Source: Kalmanozyma brasiliensis GHG001
Taxonomy: Eukaryota; Basidiomycota; Ustilaginomycetes; Ustilaginales
Assembly (NCBI RefSeq): GCF_000497045.1
Contig: NW_015961990.1
Location: forward strand, 248,001-312,000
Reading direction: 5' to 3'
DNA: 64,000 bases
Below the pieces are notes generated by a model that had not been told where the DNA came from, made no database searches, and saw nothing but the letters and a program-made list of their open reading frames with translations. This document shows, piece by piece, positions 50,855 through 59,738 of the stretch (positions are counted from its first letter, which is position 1; each line of letters begins with the position of its first letter). A program made the translations under genes and the position numbers.

Positions 50855-52168
50855 CTACAACAGCGAGTCCATTCGACTGAGCACGCTCAAAACAGCAGCG
50901 ATGCACTCAAACATGAACGTGTCGCCCTCCTGGTCCATCTCCTTCTGCAACGCTTTGGCGAGCTCCTGCACTGACGCACCGACGTTCCCCTCGTCAAAAG
51001 CCCTCTCTCCCAGCATCGACCCTTCGCCGATCCTCGCCCCTCCATTCGCCTTCGACTTGGACCCGCCAGACGAGAATGACGTCGCAACACCGCCTGCACC
51101 CGGTCCACCCCCAACTCCGCCACCTGACAAACCAGAACTGGGGGCCATGGGCCAATTCGCAAACTCCTCCAACAGATCGTCTGCCTTTTGAAACGCCGAT
51201 TCGTGTGCCTCGTACGAAAGGTGGTTGAGCGCATTCTCCAACACATTGGCCGAAAACGAGCAGCAGAGCAAGCACAGTGCTCGTGTGACCCTCAACGCCA
51301 CCGGTCTTCCGTCCCCCGCTGCGTCCTCCTTATAGAACGTGTCCGCATGTACACTCGACGAGTTGGACGTGAGCAGCGTGAGCACGCGCCGCAGCACCGC
51401 ATCTTTGCAGCTGGTGTCGTTCAACGGATGCGTGGCCATGTCGAAGAGCAAGAAGTTGCGCTTCTCGGTCCGCAGAATGCCCTTGTCGACGAGCCCCTTT
51501 GCGAGTCGTTCGCGCACCTGCTTGAGCTGGTAGCCGATCTTCATGACGTTCCACGTCTCGCCGCTCATGAGATCCACCCATTGGGCGACAGACATCCGGT
51601 CGCTCGCCTTCATCATCTTGAGCGCTTCATCGAGGAGAACCTCGCCGGTCATCTTGCCATCGATCACCTCGACCACCCGCTCGGACAGACCGTAGCGCTT
51701 GCGCATGGGATCCTTGGTGATGGCAATTCGGCGTCGGAGGGCAAGCTCGATGAGGATGCACCCGCGGAGGGTGTACGAGATGTTGTCGTTCCAAAAGGAC
51801 AAGTAGCCTTGCCTGTCCTTGAGACCCAGGAGCAGGATCTCTTCCATCAGTGTGAGGCGAGGATTCTCCCCGACCTCTCGCTCGTCCGTGAGATCGCGTG
51901 GGTCGTACGCTACTCTATGCCCCACCGACTCGTCGTAGGTTGTGACGGAGCCGTTTGCTGAGCGTGATCCGTAGGAGGATTTGGGAAAGCCAGTGGGAGG
52001 GTGCGGTGAGGTGGGTGTCGAAGCACCGCCGAGAACAGGTGAAGCAGTGCGGGAGTGCGATGGAGTGTCGGCATTGATGCGAGCGGCGGGATTGCTGGGC
52101 CCTGCGGATGCGGAAGCGCCTCCAGCAGCGCGGCGCCGTTGAAGGCCGCTGCTCTGTGTTGAAGCCAT
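50855..52168 (-). CDS. VPS74: Vps74/GOLPH3, Golgi PI4P-binding glycosyltransferase sorter
   Basis: The protein has 437 residues from ATG 52168 (MASTQSSGLQRRR), no intron. It binds PI4P on Golgi membranes and retains glycosyltransferases in COPI vesicles. A disordered N-terminus with RRR precedes the GPP34 domain from about residue 100: LTLMEEILLLGLKDRQGYLSFW, with Trp126 and Arg135 matching the PI4P-binding Trp and Arg of human GOLPH3 at the same nine-residue spacing. RGCILIELALRRRI, VLLDEALK and LLFDMATHPL follow, the last part of the beta-hairpin region. A Gly-rich insertion (about 350-390, SGGGVGGGPGAGG) interrupts the C-terminal helices, which makes the protein longer than yeast Vps74. 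It shares a convergent border of 95 bases with ENP1. Confidence 0.95.
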   Translation of the reverse strand: MASTQSSGLQRRRAAGGASASAGPSNPAARINADTPSHSRTASPVLGGASTPTSPHPPTGFPKSSYGSRSANGSVTTYDESVGHRVAYDPRDLTDEREVGENPRLTLMEEILLLGLKDRQGYLSFWNDNISYTLRGCILIELALRRRIAITKDPMRKRYGLSERVVEVIDGKMTGEVLLDEALKMMKASDRMSVAQWVDLMSGETWNVMKIGYQLKQVRERLAKGLVDKGILRTEKRNFLLFDMATHPLNDTSCKDAVLRRVLTLLTSNSSSVHADTFYKEDAAGDGRPVALRVTRALCLLCCSFSANVLENALNHLSYEAHESAFQKADDLLEEFANWPMAPSSGLSGGGVGGGPGAGGVATSFSSGGSKSKANGGARIGEGSMLGERAFDEGNVGASVQELAKALQKEMDQEGDTFMFECIAAVLSVLSRMDSLL

Positions 52169-52663
52169 GTTGAAAGCGGTGAGGAGGCGCTGTTGTTAGG
52201 ATGAAGCCGCCAGCACTGGTTTAGGTACGTCGCCCGTAGGCACGATGTCGAACGAGAAGATGAAAGTAGGGTGAGGTGGTAGTGGTGGTAGCTATGGACG
52301 GCCAAGAAAAGGTCCCGTGGCTGCAGCAGCACCGACCGCTCCTTGGAAGATGAATTGTGTTTGTCTCTGCGCTGTGGTCTCTGGCTCGCTTGAACTGCTG
52401 CTGCTGCTGCCCAATGCACCTTTTGGCAGCCACGCGACTGCTCAGGGGAAAGAGTAATTCGGCCGGGACACTGGCTTTTGGACCCTGACCTTTCGCTCCA
52501 CCCTTTCGAGATTTTGAGATTTTTGGAAGCTGAGCTTTCTTCCAAAGGTCCTCCTTCCATCATCCTCGGCAACGCTGGTCAGCGCCCTCCCATGTTTCCG
52601 ACAGCAAGGACATAGTTCCCACCGTCGGTCTCAAGTCGGCTCGAGAAGTTGCCATCATAGGCC
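52169..52663. other. Divergent promoter region, VPS74 and POP1
   Basis: The 495 bases must contain both promoters. There is a short GCTGCT run near 52395-52410 and no TATA box. Confidence 0.5.
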
Positions 52664-55600
52664 ATGCCGGCTCAGAAGCGGCCAGCGCCGTCGGCAGCCT
52701 CGAGCTCAAAGACCCCAAGCGCTGCCGAAGTCGCCGACGGTCAAGGCCCAAACTGGAAGAAGCGGAAGCAAGAGCGGGCTCATACTGCTCGCTTCATCCA
52801 GACTCAGTCCGCGGCAGCCACAAGCTCCTCAGCCAGCAGCTCACGGACGGTCTCAAAATCTTCCACCCCCATTCCTGGACATTCCTCAACCACTACAGCA
52901 TCGAATCTGCCAACCAGCATCGAGCTGGAGTCGCTTGTATCCTCACGAGCCTTCCAGATCCAGAGCTTTCTCCGCTCCATCAAGTCGGCCAAATCAGCGA
53001 CCACCACCAGAGCATGGCAACTACTTCCTCGACATGCGCGCAGGCGCGCTGCTTCGCACAATCTTCTCCGACTGCCATCACGACTTCGCTCCAAAGCACT
53101 CGCGGAGCTCCGCAGCAGCACGACCCAGGCTCGATCACGGTCCGACATCAGGAAGAGGCTTCCTAGTCATGGTGTCATCCAAGCCACTCTCAGGCGCAAG
53201 AAGCTGGCCGAGAGAGCGTCTCACCCGCAGAGGAGGTGGCTCGAGACACACCTCTGGCACGCGAAGAGGTTCAGGATGACAACGGAAAAGGGCAAGGGAA
53301 AGGAGAGAGATCAGGGCACCAAATACGGCAGATGGGGCTTTGTGCTGCCCGAGACGACCATGATGAAGAGTCATCGGGCGAGCTGGAGGAGTGCAAGAGA
53401 ATTCGTGACCGTGCACGATGCGAGCTACTCCTCGGTCTTTCGCTTGGGCGCTCGCGTAGCTGTCAGCGACGGTCTGTCCAGCGACGCCGTGAACTCGACA
53501 TTGCTCGGACGACTGAGCGACAGCTTGAGCAGAGCAGGCTTCGCCAACGTCCTCGCCTTTGCCACCGACACTTCACAATCGATTCGAGTTCTCGACACCG
53601 TTCTTACACACCAGGGAGCGGACCCGAACCATAGCTCCACAGCGGCGGCGCTCGCACCCGTGCGCATCGTCCTGCTCTCCGGTGCTCGTTGCTTTTCGAA
53701 GAGCGCGCTCGTTCAGGACAAACTCGCATACATTCGCAAGGAGGCCTTGGTCTTTGCTCACCCAGCGGCTGATCTACACGTGCGTCGAGCCCTCAAAGCA
53801 GCCGGTATCATCATGGTCGACGAGAAGAAGAATGGACTCTTCGAGCTCGTAGCACCTGCGACGAATGTGGTGCAGACGTATGCATCTCAATTGGATTCGG
53901 CGCCCGACCCGTGGCTGGCAGCAGGAGGGAAGGACAGCTCTCTGTCCAAACTCGAGAAGAAGCGCAGACGGCAAGCATATCGAGCCGGAAGCGCTAAGAC
54001 TTCGATCACAACAGATACGAATGGCTTAGCTGACTCAAAACAGGGTTCTACCTTGCTAGACGACGAAGCCGAGTTGAGGCGGAAGCAAGGCTACAACATC
54101 TTCGAGCTTATCGGCCCTCGCGCTGCTCCATTACTGCAAGCGGTGCTCAGGTTGGCGCAAGGCAGCAGCGGCAAGGATGACGAGATCAAACTTCGCCGAT
54201 TCTTGAGCAAGAAAGACGGTACGGGTACCGCCATGGTCGAAGTGCGAGTAAACGATCCGCGCCTCTCGTATCCTCCGAAGCTCAAGCCTCTTTCGACCGA
54301 TGCAGATGCATCATCGGAAGCGTCGAAAGATACTGAAGAAGTCAAATCGGACGAGCTCTTCTGGATGGGCGCCAAACCGCCACGCTTCAGCAAAGGCGAA
54401 ATCGACTCCAGAAGGGCTCTCAATACGATCTCCGGATCTCGACTGCAGCCCGATTCGCGCGACGATGCTGTGCCTGTTGTCATTGTCCGCGATCGGGTCG
54501 TGCAAAAGCCGTCGGTGGACCGCTACACCCTCATCGTTCCGCGCGGATGGGGAATGGCGTTCTTCCTGTCGCTTGTCGCTACACATCAATCAGGCGCTTC
54601 GAGCGGAGCCAGAGTGCTAGGTCAGCATCAGCTGAAGCACCAGAGACTCGAGTTGGCAGCTCTGTCTTCAGCTGCCGGGACGAGCAAGCAAGGAGCAGAG
54701 GCAGGGATGTTGAGCTACCCACACAACTGGATTGGCACGCAGACGTACGCGGTGAGCGAGAAGGAGGCAGCCCTGTCAGGGCAGGAAGAGTGGGGCAGGA
54801 GACCGAAGGGCAAGAGAACAGAGTATCTGTTCCCGTCACACAAAGATTGGCAGGCTTTTCAGCAGACACATACGGCAGAGCAAGTCACGACAAAGCTCGC
54901 ACGAGATCGAACGGGTGCAGCGAGGCCGTATCCGTTCGGTGGTTCACGACACTCGGAATGGATCGTAAGCAACTCGGAAAGGCTATTCAGCCGAGAAGCG
55001 CCACTGTACTCAGGACTGGCTGCTTACTTTCAGCCTTGGCTCGTCGCCAATGCCGGAATCTCGAAGGTCGAGGCTGCACTTTCAGCCTCCTCGCTCGCCT
55101 CGGCCATGGTCGCTGTCAAGCTGCACGCCATCCGAAAAGGAACCGTCATGCCACTCAGCAGCCTGATGCTTGCTTCCTCGTTCGACGACCATCTGAGCTG
55201 GATACAGCACCTCGATCCCATCGACCATCCAGCGGCAGTGATCAATCGAAACAGTACTGGAGGAAGCAAGATCGACAAGCAGCATCTCAAGACGCTGATC
55301 GAGCGACGATGCGAGATCATGCAACTTGGACGCAGTGCTCCTGCTACCTCAACCGTCTCGAAACGAAAAGATGCCCGCATTCCCGCCGACAATGCCTGGA
55401 GCAAGTACCTCGTCGAAGCATCCGACCCGGAGGAGCTGCACGATCGCAGCGCCGACTGGAACAACGCTATTGGCACCGTGCTGGACGGCGACTACTCGTT
55501 GGGCAACGGCAAAGGGTTCGGTATCGGAGCTGTTACGCTGCGCGCCTGGGTGGAGGTGCTTGATCGTCAGCGCAGGATCGAAGCATTGAAGGTGGAGGAC

Positions 55601-55714
55601 AAGGGTCGGAGGCAGCCACGCAATCCGGTTGAGACGACAAATCTGCTGCTGATGCGCGAGCCGGGCACGTCGGTGGTTCGTGCTGTCAGTGCCAGTGTTA
55701 TACCCCTCATGTGA
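52664..55714 (+). CDS. POP1: Pop1, RNase P and RNase MRP protein subunit
   Basis: The protein has 1016 residues from ATG 52664 (MPAQKRPAPSAASSS), no intron. Pop1 is the largest protein of RNase P (tRNA 5' processing) and RNase MRP (rRNA and mRNA cleavage) in nucleolus and nucleus. The N-terminal POP1 domain is visible around residues 95-240: SRAFQIQSFLRSIKSA, RAWQLLPRHARRRAASHN, and the hallmark RRWLETHLWHAKRFRM. The POPLD domain follows near 600-720 (RYTLIVPRGWGMAFFLSL ... YPHNWIGTQ). The C-terminus contains LGNGKGFGIGAVTLRAWVEV. Ser/Ala-rich disordered stretches link the parts. Length is somewhat over yeast Pop1 (875). Confidence 0.95.
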   Translation: MPAQKRPAPSAASSSKTPSAAEVADGQGPNWKKRKQERAHTARFIQTQSAAATSSSASSSRTVSKSSTPIPGHSSTTTASNLPTSIELESLVSSRAFQIQSFLRSIKSAKSATTTRAWQLLPRHARRRAASHNLLRLPSRLRSKALAELRSSTTQARSRSDIRKRLPSHGVIQATLRRKKLAERASHPQRRWLETHLWHAKRFRMTTEKGKGKERDQGTKYGRWGFVLPETTMMKSHRASWRSAREFVTVHDASYSSVFRLGARVAVSDGLSSDAVNSTLLGRLSDSLSRAGFANVLAFATDTSQSIRVLDTVLTHQGADPNHSSTAAALAPVRIVLLSGARCFSKSALVQDKLAYIRKEALVFAHPAADLHVRRALKAAGIIMVDEKKNGLFELVAPATNVVQTYASQLDSAPDPWLAAGGKDSSLSKLEKKRRRQAYRAGSAKTSITTDTNGLADSKQGSTLLDDEAELRRKQGYNIFELIGPRAAPLLQAVLRLAQGSSGKDDEIKLRRFLSKKDGTGTAMVEVRVNDPRLSYPPKLKPLSTDADASSEASKDTEEVKSDELFWMGAKPPRFSKGEIDSRRALNTISGSRLQPDSRDDAVPVVIVRDRVVQKPSVDRYTLIVPRGWGMAFFLSLVATHQSGASSGARVLGQHQLKHQRLELAALSSAAGTSKQGAEAGMLSYPHNWIGTQTYAVSEKEAALSGQEEWGRRPKGKRTEYLFPSHKDWQAFQQTHTAEQVTTKLARDRTGAARPYPFGGSRHSEWIVSNSERLFSREAPLYSGLAAYFQPWLVANAGISKVEAALSASSLASAMVAVKLHAIRKGTVMPLSSLMLASSFDDHLSWIQHLDPIDHPAAVINRNSTGGSKIDKQHLKTLIERRCEIMQLGRSAPATSTVSKRKDARIPADNAWSKYLVEASDPEELHDRSADWNNAIGTVLDGDYSLGNGKGFGIGAVTLRAWVEVLDRQRRIEALKVEDKGRRQPRNPVETTNLLLMREPGTSVVRAVSASVIPLM

Positions 55715-55776
55715 TGCCCGTAATGATCCACACACATCGCCAAGCCTTGCGATGCTGTTTACATTTTTATTTCACC

Positions 55777-56359
55777 TCATCTTGAGCCGTCACCGGCTTG
55801 ACCCTCGTCCATCTGTCGTAGCGCCTGCTCCCTCCGCAATCGCCTCTCCTCGAGCTTCTGCTGAATGTACTCGTCCTTCCACTTTTCGATCTCCTTTTCG
55901 CTGGCGACGATGCCCTTTTTGCCCAGTTCCGCGCGTGCGCGGCTACGAACCATGTTCTCCTCGGACCTCTGCTGGGATTCGTGGGAAAGCAAAACGGTGT
56001 CTGCGCCGACGACGAAGCCGAAAATGGTGAAGCCGGAGGTGATGAACCCTTTCAGGGCGAGGGTTTGACGTCGAAAGCCTGGGAAGAGGTGGTGCGCCAT
56101 GAAGCAGGATGATGCTCCGAGGACGGTGTAGAACAGCGCACCCTTCATCGCTGCGTTCTGCCAGAGCAAAGGTGGAGATGTCAGTGAACGCAGAGAGGGG
56201 TACGGAGGAATATGGGGAGGAGGAAAGGAGGCTTACCCGTTGCAGCTCGTACGCGGATTCTATTTGGATCTCGCGATGCCGTATGCGCTTGGGCGCCGAT
56301 CCGAGCGACGATGTGGACAGCGCGGATAGCGGCGCCTCCGATGCTGGCGCGTCCGACAT
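55777..56359 (-). CDS. Small two-helix membrane protein with charged C-terminal coil
   Basis: Two exons, 56359-56237 and 56157-55777 (intron 79 nt, donor GTAAGC, acceptor GGCAG, phase 0), give 167 residues. Splicing joins IESAYELQR to NAAMKGALFYTVLG. Two hydrophobic stretches, about residues 46-62 (GALFYTVLGASSCFMAHHLF) and 73-92 (GFITSGFTIFGFVVGADTVLL), are followed by a charged coiled coil (SEENMVRSRARAELGKKG ... QQKLEERRLRREQALRQ). The layout resembles small inner-mitochondrial or ER membrane proteins, but I do not recognise the family. It converges with POP1, 62 bases between stops. Confidence 0.72.
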
Positions 56360-56927
56360 GCTTGCTGCTGTATAGATCGGAGAGCGTGTCTCCTCGTGTA
56401 TGGAGAAGCTCAGAGGTCACGGTGAATAGCCAGCGAGGTGTTGAGGGCTGATCTTCTAACCGTGCATCACGGCGAGACTGTGGAGGCATGAGCATTTGCA
56501 ACAATAAGCATGACAAATCCAGAATGGGAAATCGAGCTTTATCTCTTCAAGGGTTCAAAGGTTTCTGCCCGCCAAACTTTTTTTCGCGCTCGGCTGGGCC
56601 GTTGACAACCCTCTTTTGCGCCCTTTGACAGCGCGGGAGGATGCTGGCGCTGAGTGGCGGTGAACCCTTTCGCTAGTTCTTCCAGAGTCCAGAGTCAAGA
56701 GATAGAGAGATTCAAAGCTTTGTTCTCATCGTCTGTCTTCCGTCTATCCGCCCAACGTCCATCTCACCTCTTTGTAAGGCTTGGTCGGATCCTCAAGTCA
56801 CCACACCACCTTCACTGTCTGCACCTTCCTTTTCAGCCTTCATTAGCCAACGACAAGGCCTGCTGCATCTCTTCCCGCACTACCACGACAGCCCCTCGAG
56901 CCTTCCATCAGCTCTTACTAGCCTGAC
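56360..56927. other. Divergent promoter region, small membrane protein and Srp40-like gene
   Basis: About 570 bases; a pyrimidine-rich leader precedes the Srp40-like ATG. No element recognised. Confidence 0.5.
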
Positions 56928-58427
56928 ATGCCTCAGATTAATCCGCTTTCCACCTCGGCCGCGGCCGACGAGGCCCTCCGCAACACCTTCCAGATCGTTC
57001 ACGCCTTCCTTGCGGAACATGCTCCCTCGGCCGCGCAGTCCCTTGCTGCTACGATGCCCGATTCGCCCGCGCCACCCCGTACGCTCGCCTCTGCGCTGGT
57101 CGACCACGTGCGCAACTCTCCGCGTCGCTCATGGCCGGGTCTCGCCGCCGCACCCGAACCCGCCGCGGCCACGCCCATGGACGAAGACTCGTCCGACTCT
57201 TCCTCCTCCAGCTCCTCCTCCAGCTCCGACAGCGACGAAGACAGCGACAGCGATTCGGATTCCGACAGCGACAGTGATTCGGATAGCGACGATAGCGATG
57301 ACGAGGACGACCGCAAGCTCAAGGCGACCCGCAACGAGCCGCCGCACCAGGACACAGATGTCGCCAGCAGCACGGTGGTCTCCGACTCGCAGGACGAGGC
57401 CGAGGCTCAGCTGCCCAGCAACGGCGTGGCTACGCCGACTCGGGCTAGCTCCACAGGGCCTACGAACAAGAGGAAGAGGGAGGCGACCCCGAGCGATAGC
57501 TCGAGCGACAGTTCGGACGATTCGAGTGACAGCGATAGCGATAGTGATAGCGATAGCAGCAGTGACGATGGCGAGGAGAGCGATGACGAGTCGAGCGATT
57601 CGGATAGCGATGACGACGAGGATGAGGTGGAGGTGACGAAGGTTGAAGTTGTCGAAAAGGAGGTGGACTCGGATTCAGATTCGGACGATTCGGATTCGAG
57701 CTCGGATTCGTCCGACTCATCGAGCGATGAGGATGAGCAGGACAAGGTGACGGTTCAGAGGGTCGAGGTGGTGCAGGTGGACTCGGATTCAGACTCGAGC
57801 TCGAGCTCGGACTCGGACTCGGACTCGGATTCGTCCGACTCGTCGAGCGACGAAGAGGAAAGGAGAGAGGTGGCTGTCATCGAGTCCACCCCGCTCGATG
57901 ACGATGACGACTCATCCGACTCTTCTGACAGCAGCGACTCGTCTTCTTCCTCTGGCTCCGATTCGGGCTCGGACTCCGATTCGGACTCGAGCAAGAGCGG
58001 CTCATCCTCCTCATCGTCGGACTCGAATAGAGACAGCTCCTCCTCATCCTCCGCCGCCTCCCCCTCACCCAAAGGCCCGCCTTCGAAGCGTCAAAAAGTC
58101 GTGTCTCCACCTGCCACACCTACACCTCTCCCACCCGCCCCCTCCTCCTCGCGCAAATCCCAGCCGAACAGCACCCAGAACACCCCCTTCCAACGCGTCA
58201 AAGCCGACAAGGTGACCTACCTCCACGAAGGCATGCGCGACATGTCGTACGCCGGCAAGCTCGGCGTCAACGGCGACGAGTACGGCGCTCGCGCCTCCCG
58301 CGATCTCATTGTGACACGAGGAAAAGGGTTCACCAAGGAGAAGAACAAGAAGAAGCGCGGAAGCTACCGGGGTGGTGCCATCGATGTTTACGGTAGTCAC
58401 TCGATCAAGTTTGATGATGACGAGTAG
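56928..58427 (+). CDS. SRP40: Srp40/Nopp140-type Ser/Asp-rich nucleolar protein
   Basis: The protein has 499 residues from ATG 56928 (MPQINPLSTSAAADEALRN). The first about 60 residues form a LisH-like helical start (FQIVHAFLAEHAPSAAQSL). The centre (about 87-385) consists of long Ser/Asp/Glu runs in several blocks, interrupted by short Val/Lys-rich pieces (EVEVTKVEVVEKE and the similar KVTVQRVEVVQV). This pattern gives casein-kinase-2 sites along its length. The C-terminal 80 residues are the SRP40-C domain: NTPFQRVKADKVTYL, then ARASRDLIVTRGKGFTKEKN and KKKRGSYRGGAID. Nopp140/Srp40 proteins chaperone box C/D and H/ACA snoRNPs in nucleolus and Cajal bodies. Codons for Ser vary (TCC, AGC, TCG), so the repeat is under amino-acid rather than DNA selection. 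Confidence 0.93.
   Translation: MPQINPLSTSAAADEALRNTFQIVHAFLAEHAPSAAQSLAATMPDSPAPPRTLASALVDHVRNSPRRSWPGLAAAPEPAAATPMDEDSSDSSSSSSSSSSDSDEDSDSDSDSDSDSDSDSDDSDDEDDRKLKATRNEPPHQDTDVASSTVVSDSQDEAEAQLPSNGVATPTRASSTGPTNKRKREATPSDSSSDSSDDSSDSDSDSDSDSSSDDGEESDDESSDSDSDDDEDEVEVTKVEVVEKEVDSDSDSDDSDSSSDSSDSSSDEDEQDKVTVQRVEVVQVDSDSDSSSSSDSDSDSDSSDSSSDEEERREVAVIESTPLDDDDDSSDSSDSSDSSSSSGSDSGSDSDSDSSKSGSSSSSSDSNRDSSSSSSAASPSPKGPPSKRQKVVSPPATPTPLPPAPSSSRKSQPNSTQNTPFQRVKADKVTYLHEGMRDMSYAGKLGVNGDEYGARASRDLIVTRGKGFTKEKNKKKRGSYRGGAIDVYGSHSIKFDDDE
57181..58060. repeat. Degenerate GA-C/AGCGA-type repeat encoding Ser-Asp runs
   Basis: Within the Srp40-like gene, hexamer-type repeats such as GATAGC, GACTCG and GATTCG are tandemly arranged in four clusters. 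They are imperfect and in frame. Such tracts may vary in length between strains. Confidence 0.8.
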
Positions 58428-58566
58428 ATTTCTCGCACGCAATGTTTTTTCACAGCTGTCCGAGATTGTGTGTGTGCATGGTTTGAATGTTGTGTATTCC
58501 ATCTTCGGGTGCGGATGTTCGTAAGGGGCATCGTGAACGCTTTGTGTGGATGGTGTTGATGGAAGG

Positions 58567-59459
58567 TTAGAGCTTGCCCAGACGGGAAGCGCCGTCCAAA
58601 CGAATGTACGATCCGTTCTGTTCATCACGTCAAGATGCAACTTCGTCTCTGTCAGTTCATCTCTCTCTTCTGCATCTCGCGTGCATCGGAGACTTACCAG
58701 CATTGGATTCTCCACGACCCCCTTTACGGCCAGGGCAAACTCCTCGGGCTTTCCAAACCGCGCCGGGAACTCGCAAGTCCTGAGGATCGCCTTTCTCGCT
58801 CGATCGGGCAACTGGCTCATCATGGGCGTTTCGAATAGCGTCGGTACCAGGGTCATCACCCTGATCCCGAACCAAGCCAAGTCCCTCGCCATAGGCAGAC
58901 TGAGACTGAGTACGCCACCCTTACTTGCGCTGTAGGGACACTGACCTGCCTGCCCCTCGAGTGCGGCCGCGCTAGCCGTGTTGATGATCACCCCTCGATC
59001 CTCGGTGTCTTCGTTTGGGGGTGCGATAGGCTTAGGGATGTCGCGAACAATACGTGCTGCCGTGAGACGCGAGACATTAAATGTGCCAACCAGATTGATC
59101 TCGACCGTCTTCCTAAACGTATCGAGATCGAACGGTTCGCCGGCCTGATTGATCGTTTTACCCGCCATACCCACACCGCCGCAATTAACGCAGCCTCCAA
59201 CCACGACGTTCGGCCACAACTTATCCGCCCCAGCGATCGCGGCGCTGACGTCTTCCTCGGAACACACATCCACCTCGAACGCAGCAGCACGCTGGGCGCC
59301 CGAGGAAGAGTTGAGCGAGGCGGCAAGCGAGGAGGATGCATCCAGTTGCAGGTCCATGATCGCCACATAGGCCCCGAGGTTGTGGAGGTGGACGACGGTC
59401 GCGGCCCCGAGACCGGAGGCGCCACCCGTGACGTAGAATACGCGGTCCTTGATCTGCAT
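58567..59459 (-). CDS. Short-chain dehydrogenase, 3-hydroxyacyl-CoA dehydrogenase type-2-like
   Basis: Two exons, 59459-58698 and 58617-58567 (intron 80 nt, donor GTAAGT, acceptor ACAG), give 270 residues. The last exon has only 16 codons (NGSYIRLDGASRLGKL); without the splice the frame would run wrongly into the Srp40 antisense strand. Cofactor motif TGGASGLG at 11-18 and the Asp after strand 2 (IMDLQLD) indicate NAD. The catalytic part shows NTASAAALEGQ (about 160-170) and YSASK with Tyr176 and Lys180. The ending NG-x-I-R-LDGA is characteristic of HSD17B10/HADH2-type enzymes, which oxidise 3-hydroxyacyl-CoA in mitochondria; human HSD17B10 also belongs to mitochondrial RNase P. No clear targeting peptide at the start, so localisation is uncertain. 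Confidence 0.9.
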
Positions 59460-59738
59460 CGTGTGTGTGGATGATGGTGGAGATGGTGGTGAGAGAGAGG
59501 AGAAGGTGGTTTGTTGAAAGTGAAAGGTGCATACCGGCGCGTGGTGCGCTTTTTCGGGCCGGAAAGGAAGAGTCGGCTATTTGAAATTCCGGATGGCGCG
59601 CGCTGTTCGACAACGGTTCAAAGCTCGCACGTACTCAACACCATGCTTCGCTTCACACACGACAACTCTTGCGAGCTTCGACGTTGCATTGGAATCGAAA
59701 GACATTGTACGTGATCTCGGCCAAACGTATCGACTCTC

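Noticed and set aside
54547..55563. 338-codon ORF in another frame of POP1
   Set aside because: Overlaps the conserved POPLD and C-terminal region of Pop1; shadow frame.
58065..58566. Unspliced continuation of the SDR frame into the Srp40-like gene
   Set aside because: A GTAAGT donor at 58697 and an acceptor just before 58617 restore the family's typical C-terminus; the continuation is antisense of Srp40.
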